From Begonia masoniana (lineage: Eukaryota > Streptophyta > Magnoliopsida > Cucurbitales > Begoniaceae), in contig CM039502.1 in NCBI GenBank assembly GCA_022432975.1, forward strand, positions 10,825,290 to 10,889,289: a stretch of 64,000 nt of DNA. Reading direction: 5' to 3'. The notes below the pieces were generated by a model, which saw only the letters and a program-made list of their open reading frames with translations, did not search any database and was not told the origin of the DNA. The translations under genes and the position numbers were made by a program. This document shows, one piece after another, positions 56,231 through 64,000 of the stretch. Positions within the stretch are counted from its first letter, which is position 1. Every line of letters begins with the position of its first letter.

Positions 56231-56839
56231 ATGGCGACATGTCAATGTTGTGTTAAAGTGCAGAAAACATCATCTTCTTCAAATAGCAATTTACAGCGTT
56301 TTCAATTACCAGCTCTGAATCATTTCCTTTTGACTTGGAAAGTTTTCAACTTGGTGAATAACTTGCAAGGCTCAATGTTAAGACATTGGCGTCTCTATTT
56401 TTGCCAGTTTTTCACTTTTTTGGCTCAGAAGGAGGCAGCTTTTGAGTTTAGCCAACCAAAGAGGGCCGTTACCGAGAAGAAAGACGACGGGAAGGTGAGC
56501 GGGGAAGATGCAGAACTTGTGATGAGAAAACTAGGCCTTTTTTGCAGTCAAAGAGGAGGTGAAATTGAAGAATCGATCACTGCAGATAAGCTGTCGGAGC
56601 TATTTAATGATTGCGAGCCTAGCTTGGAGGAGTTGAAGGAAGCTTTCGACGTATTTGATAGGAACGGAGATGGATTCATAGATGCAATGGAGTTGCAGAG
56701 AGTTCTCAACGCACTGGGATTAAAGGAAGTTGCAGAGCTTCAAATCTGCGAGAAAATGATCAGAAACTTTGATGAAAACGAAGATGGTAGAATCGACTTC
56801 AAAGAATTCGTCAGGTTAATGGAAATCACCTTATGCTGA
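56231..56839 (+). CDS. Calmodulin-like EF-hand protein (CML45/46 type)
   Basis: A calcium sensor of 202 residues in one exon. The N-terminal 75 residues are non-EF, with a cluster of cysteines (CQCCVK) and a hydrophobic stretch (LYFCQFFTFLAQ). The middle is acidic. The C-terminal pair of EF-hands is clear: DRNGDGFIDAMEL (about 56655-56695) and DENEDGRIDFKEF (about 56770-56810), both with all calcium-coordinating positions filled. A weaker pair of helices precedes them (AELVMRKLGLF, ADKLSELFNDCEPSLEELKEAF). The long N-terminal extension with only one functional EF pair is typical of CML45/CML46. The ATG at 56231 is the first in frame. Confidence 0.88.
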   Translation: MATCQCCVKVQKTSSSSNSNLQRFQLPALNHFLLTWKVFNLVNNLQGSMLRHWRLYFCQFFTFLAQKEAAFEFSQPKRAVTEKKDDGKVSGEDAELVMRKLGLFCSQRGGEIEESITADKLSELFNDCEPSLEELKEAFDVFDRNGDGFIDAMELQRVLNALGLKEVAELQICEKMIRNFDENEDGRIDFKEFVRLMEITLC

Positions 56840-58245
56840 ATTCATCAGCTAAATAAAACGAATAAACAAGCTGGATTATCATCTTTTCTGCGTGTCTTTC
56901 CCGACCATGTCGATTCTTTGTGACATTGCTGGCTTCTATTGTAAGCCCCAATTTAAAAATATCCGATTTGAAATCTTAATTTTAAAAATTTTAAAATTTT
57001 TTTCGAGTTGATTTGAAATCGAGCGTTAAATCATAATTTAAATATTTAAATATTAATTGAAAACTTTAATTTCGTGAAAACTTTGTAATAAATTTGTAAA
57101 AATCTTGAAATAATTGCATAATTAAAACAATTTATAAAACTTTATTTAAATAATAAAATTCAACATAATTATTAAAAGTTTTAAATTGAAATAAAATATT
57201 AAATATCGTTTGAAAATTTAAAGCATACTAATTAAAATCTTTTTCCTTGAAATCAACAATATTTTATTCATTTGTATGCTCGCTTGCCACTGGAGGGTTT
57301 TCAATCGCAGCTATTTCTTCCTCAGACAAAAATTCACCTACATCACAAGTTAAAAACTATGAGAAATCTCAGTAAGTAGAAATACGTGAAAGTTTCAAAA
57401 CTTTTACTTTTACCGAATCCTGTTAACAGTTACATACTGGTTGAAAATCAACCTTCTTTTAAAATTTAGTCATCTCATGGTTTCGTTCTCTTTTACTTTT
57501 ATTTTTACTTTTAAGACTTATCTATCTCATGGTTTCGTCATCTTTTACTTTTACTTTTAACGTTCAAGCTCTTTCTATCACGTATTTGCCTTCAATTCCA
57601 TCATTTTCATACACATGTAAATGTCCTACCCATTTTATCTTTTAAATAATTCTATGTCAATGCCCTAACATGTGTGCTCAACCATCGAGAACGTGTGATA
57701 AAATAAAACAATAATGAAGAAGATAATATCTATCCTGTGATGTAGGGTCATTGCCAAAAAGTTGTAAAACGTTGTATTTACACTTACTTGGATTCCGAGC
57801 AATATGTGTATATCGGGATATTCCAAAATTCCAAAATAATATTATGCTCAAATAAAATCTTTGATATTAAAATCTTATTTAATAAATCCAATTTCAAAGT
57901 AATTTGAGCAGAAATTCCTTACGTTGTATTCTTAGGTCGGATCGAATCGGTTGGATCGATTTGGATTGATTCAGACAATTCTGAAATTTTTTATGCCCAA
58001 TTCGAATATCAATATTAAAATTCCACTTAAATTATTCCAACTTCAGAAGAATTTAGGCAAAAATTTCTTACCGATTAAATCTTCGATCGGTCCAGTTTGA
58101 TTCAGGTCCGGTTCGGATGAACAGTACCGGTTCGGGTCAGGCTGATTTAGTTCGGACCAATTTAAGTGAACCGGTTCGGTTCGCTGGGCTGGTTCAAGTT
58201 TTAAAATAAACCATACTATCCTTCTTCTTCGCGATGGTTTCTGTC

Positions 58246-58276
<31 letters not shown>

Positions 58277-59639
58277 TGCGACAGAGAGAAAACAGAGTGA
58301 GAGGGAAGACTTACTCCGGTGATTGTCGCCGGAGGCCAAGGGAGCTTCGTCGGAGCTTTCAGTCGAGGAGTTCCTTCTCGTCGGAGGCTGAGCGGTGGTC
58401 GGAGCTTGCTGCTTTTGAAGACCGAGGTAAGTTCCCCTTTTTTTTTTTCTGAAGAACTCGAGAGGGACAGTAGAGCTGTGAGGTGATTTCTTCCATCATC
58501 AGAGCTTTCTATTTATAGCAGAGGTTTGACACTAGCCCATCCGAGAAATTTGCATGCTGCTCGATTTTTTCGAGCTGTAAATCAATAAGCTCGGATCATA
58601 TGAACTGTTGCATTTGATCTTTATCCGTTCTTGGACGCTAATCAGACCACATTCATTTCGTTCAGCATCTGTTTTTCAGAGAGAAATCCTACCATTTCTT
58701 AAAAATCCGGTTCTGTTCGGATTTGTTGCTCTGTAAATCCGAATTTCTTCCGTCCTTGGATAATATTCAGACTAGGTTCATTCTAGATATCCATCTTCAA
58801 TTCGGATTTGCTGCTGAGAATCAACAATCCGATTTCTAAATCGGATTTCCAACTAAGGAATGATTGAGCGATGAATTAGGAGTATGAATTGATTGTCTAA
58901 AAATTAAGGTTAAATTGAAAAATTGAAAACCTTTGATTAAATTAATTTGGGAGAAAATTTGATATGATACATTGATGAAACTAGAAGAGCTGCATTATTA
59001 AAATAACAATAAATGAATCTTCAATACAACAAGCTTTCCACATGAAATATTAGAAAATCGAAACCTCAAACTTCTTGACCTGATTCTAGAACTCAATTTT
59101 ACTGCAAAAGACCATCAGTCCGATGCAAAATAGTCTACCGTTGACAAAGGCTTATATCCTTAGTATCGTCTACGACAAAAAAGCCGGTCGCTCGATCTTG
59201 AAAACCTGATATGTGAACAAGTAGTCAAAATGTTTTGTATCAGACAAGATAATGTTGCAGAAGAAACCTCATAACTACTTCATCAAGCTATTTGTATACT
59301 TTCGAGAGAATATAATTAAAAAGAAAAAGAACATCCTATTACATTCCAAGATGTAGAGCTCAAGGTTCTACAAGATTGGTTATAACTCTTTAACAAATCG
59401 ATAAGACTAAGAGCCCGAGAACTTCATCAATAGATTACCACCAACAATGTCCACGAGAACAATGTTCGATTTCAAAAGGATGGAAATGGTTGAAATTCCC
59501 CAAGGCATTTTCATGAGGTCTTCTGTTGTGGAAGCGCTAGTAATATCGGAAAAATGAAACTCTTGTATTCTTTCCAGAGAACAATTACAGAAAAAGATGA
59601 AAGAGAAAATAGTAAAACTGACAAATTAACAACTAACTC
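56840..59639. other. Intergenic DNA with a diverged LTR-like block
   Basis: AT-rich sequence without a gene. From about 56940 it resembles the solo LTR family seen at 19-41 kb (see the LTR-like entry). At 58080-58200 there are repeated GGTTCGG motifs, and at 58245-58310 a GA-rich tract. At 58940-59640, next to the chromovirus, could be that element's degraded 3' LTR, but I could not match it to another copy. Confidence 0.45.
56940..58450 (-). repeat. Diverged relative of the solo LTR family
   Basis: Starts TGTAAGCCCCAATTTAAAAA. Around 57290-57400 it has the order ACTGGAGGGTTTTC...TTCACCTACATCAC...CTATGAGAAATCTCAGTAAG, the same block order as 19910-19990 in copy C1 and 28440-28530 in B1. No matching end or target duplication was found, so the limits are approximate. 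Confidence 0.5.
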
Positions 59640-61991
59640 TTCTCACGCCCCTAGCTGCTAGCTATATCGGCTTCCCTTTCTAACTGTATGGACACGTCGA
59701 CAGCTTGCTCACTGTACTGGGCTTGGGCTCTCCTGTGTCTACTGTGCTTCCTCTTGGTAGCCCAGCTATGCAGCCCATCAAGGAGGCCTCTTCCATGACA
59801 AACCTCCCCCTCAGACGGACCTTGTCTCCAAGTTCGAAAATTGGGATAACGAGCGGTAATAACGTCGGAGTCCACCTACGTAGCGTTTGAAACTGGATGC
59901 TCCTTCCAGTGAATCAGCCATTGAGTGATAGGGAAATTACTGCGCTTGACCACTCGGGTTTGCAGGAGACAGAGTGGGACATCGGTAGTGTTTTTGGCAT
60001 AGACGTCTGGAGGAAGAATAGGAGAGGAGAAAGCCTGGCTGCCAATTGTTTTCTTTAATAAGGAGACGTGAAAGACAGGATGAATACCCGCTCTGCGCGG
60101 GTAATGCCAACTTATAGGCGACCTTTTCGACCCGAGACAGAATCTGGAAAGGACCAAAATATTTTGGAGCGAGCTTGTGCGTCGGCTTGGCGACTACTGA
60201 CTATTGGCGATATGGTTGAAGCTTGAGATAGACCCAGTCCGTAGGCTGAAAACTCTGTTCGGTTCTGTTGCGATCGACATAAAGTTTCATCTGATTTTGA
60301 GCCTGGGAGATGTTTTCCTTCAGCAAGGTATCCATCGCAAGGCGGTCTCGAAGGTAACCGTCGGCGGCGGCGGATGTAGATTGTAGGTAAGGGCCCAAAG
60401 CTAACTGGGGTGGTGGCTGCCAATATAGAGTTTCGAAGGGTGTCATTTTGATGGTCGTCTGAACCGTGGTGTTGTACCACCATTCAGCTAAGGGAAGTCA
60501 CTGCCGCCAAGCGGAAGGTTACTGAAATGTCATACAGCGTAGGTACATCTCCAGGCATTGATTCAGTCGCTCTGTTTGACCATCGGATTCCGGGTGATAG
60601 GCAGCAGAGGTATCCAACTCTGCTCCCAGGGACAAAAAACCAGATTGCCAAAAAGTGGAGAGAAAAATCGGATCCCTGTTGAAGACCATCAACTTGGGTA
60701 TCCCATGCAGCTTAAAAATATTGTCCATAAATAAATTTGCTACCTGGACAGCTGTGAATGAATGTCGGAGAGGCAAAAATGAGCATATTTTGTAAAGCGA
60801 TCCACCACCACCAGAATGCAATTGGATTGAAGGGAGCTTGACAGACCCTCGATGAAATCCATGGCGATGTGAGTCCAAGGATGCTGGGGAATCGGCAGTG
60901 GTTGGAGAAGTCCAGGGTACGGCACATGTTCATGTTTGCACCGCTGGCAAGTATCACAGTTTTTGACGTACGCTTGAATGTTTGTAGTAAGCCCTGGCCA
61001 CCAGAACAGGGACTTGGCTCGATAGAGCGTTGCTTGAATACCTAAGTGTCCGCCTTCAACCGAATCGTGTAAAGTCCTGAGAACCTTGGTTCTGATGGCG
61101 TTCCCCTATCCAAAAACCAATTTGCCTTTGAAGCGAATCAAGCCATTAGAAAAAGAGAAAAAAAGGGTCCTTGAAAGAGTCCACAGACAACTTGGTGATC
61201 GGATCTGCTGCCCACGCATCTCCTTCGTAGCTGGAGATGACTTCCTGCATCTACTATGTGGTATTTAAGGTGATAATTTAGCATTGTGGGCCAGACAGTG
61301 GTGGAAGAGATGGTGCTCAGGAGAGAGCATCTGCCACCACATTGTGCTTCCCTTGCTTGTATTCTATCTGATAATCAAATCCCAACAGCTTGGACAGCCA
61401 TTTTTGTTGCAGCGGGGTGGTGATGCGTTGCTCCAACAGATATTTCAGTGACTGGTGGTCTGTTTGGATGACGAATTTGTTGCCTTCCAAGTAGTGTCGC
61501 CAAAGTTGAACCGTGGAAACAAGAGCTAGCAGTTCTTTCTCATAAATCGACAGCCCCATGTTTTTCGAATTAAACGGCTTGCTCATGAATGCAATAACCT
61601 ACCGATTCTGCATCAACATGGCTCCCATTCCTCCCTGACATGCATCAGTTTGAATAACAAATGATTGTGAGAAATCCGGTAAAGTTAGAACTGGGGGTTT
61701 GCTCATGGCGGTTTTGAGGGTCTGGAAGGCTTCCTCTGCTACTAAGTCCTAGACAAAAGCGTTTTTCTTTAGTAGGGTTGTGAGTGGCTTCGCTAGTTGT
61801 GATGACCCGAATATGCACGTATGTGTATGACTGCGGGGCAAACCTCGGGTTGCGGGGTGGATCCCGGACTCGAGTATAGGCGAATCCCGGGTCGTAAAGA
61901 GGGGGTTGTCACAATCTCACATCGCTTGGGGAAATATATGGAAATGAAACATATGTAAGGAAACTCTCCCAATATAGTAAGACGCGTTTTG

Positions 61992-62092
61992 GAGCACAAT
62001 TGATAACGGATCTCATAAGAACTCCGAAGTTAAAAGTACTTCGGTGAGAGTAGTACCAGGTTGGGTGACCGACTGGGAAGTCATCGCCAAAC
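61992..62092 (+). ncRNA. 5S rRNA-like module in Cassandra LTR1
   Basis: Similar to plant 5S rRNA across AACTCCGAAGTTAA, GAGAGTAGTACCAGG, TTGGGTGACC and CTGGGAAGTC. These are the internal RNA polymerase III promoter regions (box A and box C). This is the most diverged of the three modules, with GGATCTCAT and AAAGTACTTCGGTGAG changes. It is not a genuine ribosomal 5S gene. Confidence 0.85.
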
Positions 62093-62174
62093 AAAGTCGT
62101 GAGGGGAGGATATTGGGCTACGACCCAATCCCCAGAGCGGACAATATCTTACTGGGAAAATGGGTCGTTACAAA

Positions 62175-62186
62175 TGGTATCAGAGC
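62175..62186 (+). promoter_or_regulatory. Primer binding site in Cassandra internal domain 1
   Basis: TGGTATCAGAGC, a perfect complement of the 3' end of initiator methionine tRNA, 2 bp after the LTR1 end. An identical site is at 62625-62636 after LTR2. Confidence 0.92.
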
Positions 62187-62441
62187 CTGTACCCAACCGG
62201 AAATGTGACCAACGAGGATGTTGGGCCCCCGAGGGAGGGGGGGTGATTGTGATGACCTGAATGTGCAAGTATGTGTACGACTGCGGGACAAATCTTGGGT
62301 TGCGGGGTGGATCTCGGACTCGAGTATAGGCGAATCCCGGGTGGTAAAGAGGGGGTCGTCACAATCCAACATCGCTTGGGGAAGTATATAAAAATGACAC
62401 ATATGTAAGGAAACCCTCCCAAGATAGTAAGACGCGTTTTG

Positions 62442-62542
62442 GAGCACAATTGACAACGGATCCCATAATAACTCCGAAGTTAAAAGTGCTTCGGCGAGAG
62501 TAGTACCAGATTGGGTGACCGACTGGGAAGTCCTCGCCAAAC
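62442..62542 (+). ncRNA. 5S rRNA-like module in Cassandra LTR2
   Basis: As in LTR1 but closer to 5S: GGATCCCAT, CTCCGAAGTTAA, GTGCTTCGGCGAGAGTAGTA, GGGTGACC and GGGAAGTCCTCG are kept. The pol III internal control regions look usable. Confidence 0.87.
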
Positions 62543-62891
62543 AAAGCCGTGAGAAGAGGATATTGGGCTATGGCCCAATCCCCAGAGCGGACAATATCTT
62601 ACTGGAAAAATGGGTCGTTACAAATGGTATCAGAGCCTGTACCCAACCGAAAATGTGACCAACGAGGATGTTGGGCCCCCGAGGGAGGGGGGGTGATTGT
62701 GATGACCTGAATGTGCAAGTATGTGTACGACTGCGGGACAAATCTTGGGTTGCAGGGTGGATCCCGGACTCGAGTATAGGCGAATCCCGGGTGGTAAAGA
62801 GGGGGTCATCACAATCCCACATCGCTTGGGGAAGTATATAAAAATGACACATATGTAAGGAAACCCTCCCAAGATAGTAAGACGCGTTTTG

Positions 62892-62992
62892 GAGCACAAT
62901 TGACAACGGATCCCATAATAACTCCGAAGTTAAAAGTCCTTCGGCGAGAGTAGTACCAGATTGGGTGACCAACTGGGAAGTCCTCGCCAAAC
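62892..62992 (+). ncRNA. 5S rRNA-like module in Cassandra LTR3
   Basis: Nearly identical to the LTR2 module (one T-for-G type change in AAAGTCCTTCGGCG and one in GGTGACCAACTGGG). The spacing between modules is exactly 450 bp. Confidence 0.87.
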
Positions 62993-63455
62993 AAAGCCGT
63001 GAGAAGAGGATATTGGGCTACGGCCCAATCCCCAGAGCGGACAATATCTTGCTGGGAAAAGGGTTGTTACACTAGTATTCCGTAGTTGTGAATAAACTTT
63101 CGATAGTAGCCTGTTATACCCAAAAATCCCCGCAGCTGTTTGATATTGGTGGGTGATGACCAATTCACCATTGCTGCAATCTTGGTTGGATCGGCCTTGA
63201 CCACCTCGACGGAGATGATATGACCTAGATAGCCTACTTCTGGTCGGCCAAAAGTGCACTTAGATTCTCTGGTTACTAATTTATGGCTTCGCAACAGGCT
63301 TAATATTGTTTCCAGATGTTGGCAATGGGTCTCCACTGTAGGGTTGTAAACTAGTATATCGTCGAAGAAAACAAGGACAAATTTTCTCAAATACGGCTAA
63401 AAAATAGTGTTCATGAGCGCCTAAGATGTTGCCGGTGCATTCGTGAGGCCAAAGG

Positions 63456-64000
63456 TGTTGACTTATAGAGTGTTTAAGTCTAAATATGTTTTTGATGATA
63501 TATTTGTATGTTAAGTATGTAATTTGATTATATTTATTAAATAAGAATAATGAATTATAAATATGAAATTATTTGGAAATACCCTTGAAAAGGGTATTTT
63601 AGTTGTCTAATGAATCGGGTTAAGTGTACAGGGCTGAATAGTAAAACAGGGCTGAAAACTAATCTGCCGATGAGTTGTTAAAAGTAGACACACACCGATT
63701 GCTAAACAACAAAGGCGAAGTCGTTCAAGGCTACTCCTGCCGATCACTAAACGACAAAAGGCGAAGTCGTTCAAAGGTTACTTCTGCCGATGGCGTTTTC
63801 AAACTACTCCGGCCGATGGCGTTTTCAAACTACTCCTACCGATGGCATTTTGAAGTTACTTATACCGATGGCATTTCAAAATCACTTTTGCCGATGGTGT
63901 TTTCAAGTTACTCCTGCCGATGGCATTTGAAGCTACTCCTGCCGATGGCATTTCAGAATCACTTCTGCCGATGGCGTTTTGAAGTTGCATATACCGATGG
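63456..64000 (+). mobile_element. Start of a Sirevirus-like LTR, running off the window
   Basis: Starts TGTTGACTTATAGAGTG in the middle of the chromovirus RT frame. Its first 540 bases follow the minus-strand LTR at 39363-38820: TTTTTGATGAT, ATGTAATTTGATTAT, GGTATTTTAGTT and TTAAGTGTACAGGGCT occur in the same order. It then enters a tandem array of CCGATGGC units. Whether the whole element or only a solo LTR is present cannot be known here. Confidence 0.85.
63780..64000 (+). repeat. Tandem CCGATGGC-unit array in the terminal LTR
   Basis: Units of about 24-30 bp (CCGATGGCGTTTTCAAACTACTC and variants ending GAAGTTAC or AAATCAC) repeat at least eight times up to the window end. The reverse complement of the repeats at 38670-38830 (CATCCGATGCCGGTTCA) is the corresponding array in the other LTR, with a different unit sequence. 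Confidence 0.85.

Larger units (their letters stand above)
61798..63071 (+). mobile_element. Cassandra TRIM retrotransposon with three LTRs
   Basis: A non-autonomous miniature LTR element whose LTRs carry a 5S rRNA-like segment, diagnostic of Cassandra. Structure: LTR1 61798-62172, internal 62173-62247, LTR2 62248-62622, internal 62623-62697, LTR3 62698-63071. LTRs are 374-375 bp with TG...CA ends (TGTGATGACC...GTTACA). Each internal domain is 75 bp with a methionine-tRNA primer site and a purine-rich GAGGGAGGGGGGG tract before the next LTR. The whole is flanked by the 5-bp duplication CTAGT (61793-61797 and 63072-63076), so the three-LTR unit sits at a single insertion site. It is inserted in the RT gene of a chromovirus. 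No protein is encoded. Confidence 0.95.
59640..63455 (-). mobile_element. Chromovirus (Ty3/Gypsy with chromodomain), decayed and interrupted
   Basis: On minus the pol domains run from 63455 to about 59650 in Gypsy order: RT, RNase H, zinc-binding and integrase core, then a chromodomain. RT is split by Cassandra at 61798-63071. The 5' part (gag, protease, early RT) is cut off at 63456 by a Sirevirus-like LTR. Neither of its own LTRs could be identified. Confidence 0.82.
59651..63455 (-). pseudogene. Chromovirus pol pseudogene
   Basis: RT at 63455-63067, with a FGLTNAP block at its cut end, the FFDDILVY catalytic motif and GYYRKFI. The remaining RT and connection follow Cassandra. RNase H is at 61586-61317 (YEKELLALV, TDHQSLKYLLEQ, NVVADALS). 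The zinc-binding HHCC end, CQRCKHEH, is near 60940. Integrase core motifs are WTHIAMDFIEGL near 60860 and YHPESDGQTERLNQ near 60570. The spacer HPVFHVSLLKK is near 60070. The chromodomain (TQWLIHWKEHPVSNAT, YPNF) is at about 59950-59820. Frame changes occur near 60500, 60880, 61100-61300, 61600 and 63395. It is not functional. Confidence 0.85.

Noticed and set aside
61992..62992. A genuine tandem 5S rRNA gene array
   Set aside because: The 5S-like segments lie inside LTRs with primer sites, purine tracts and a common target duplication, and diverge from 5S at several positions. They are Cassandra modules.
62118..63259. Minus-strand ORFs of 61-140 aa repeated at 450-bp intervals
   Set aside because: They are antisense readings of the Cassandra LTRs; the repeat spacing and 5S-like content explain them.

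Overview
This is a 64 kb piece of a plant nuclear genome, almost certainly a eudicot. Genes are split by short AT-rich introns, intergenic DNA is AT-rich, and the gene set is plant-specific (cycling Dof factor, AVT1-type vacuolar transporter, plastid starch synthase, CML calcium sensor). The transposons are plant types: MuDR-like MULEs, a Sirevirus-like Copia, a chromovirus and a Cassandra TRIM. I cannot fix the family from sequence alone; a cucurbit is only a weak impression.

Layout. 148-6272: last 20 exons of the condensin gene SMC4 (+). About 8580-13050: a decayed MULE (MULE-1) with a transposase pseudogene (+) and a convergent accessory gene (-). 15440-16903: intact AVT1-type amino acid transporter. 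17653-18234: unknown 193-aa ORF. About 18464-41693: a second MULE (MULE-2) of the same family with long inverted ends. It was about 5.2 kb before four solo LTRs of one retrotransposon family entered it, each with its own 5-bp target duplication. One solo LTR was later invaded by a Sirevirus-like Copia element (30930-39363). About 41700-42115: a fold-back element. 42907-46573: a starch synthase II pseudogene with several frame lesions. 48846-51448: a cycling Dof factor gene. 54025-54421: a small secreted peptide gene. 56231-56839: a CML45/46-like EF-hand gene. From 59640: a decayed chromovirus (-), interrupted by a three-LTR Cassandra element carrying 5S rRNA-like modules (61798-63071), and cut at 63456 by the start of a Sirevirus-like LTR that runs off the window.

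Main points. (1) Both MULEs carry the same second gene, a putative plant transposon protein-type ORF convergent with the transposase, a layout like maize MuDR mudrA/mudrB. A relative of that protein is also the third ORF of the Copia element. (2) MULE-2 is a nested hub in which insertion order can be read from target duplications; one solo LTR splits the transposase frame cleanly. (3) The Cassandra copy has three LTRs, two internal domains and three 5S modules. (4) The solo LTR family carries arrays of short GC-rich hairpins whose stems are kept while their centres vary. The host genes are ordinary single-copy loci with no evident shared pathway.
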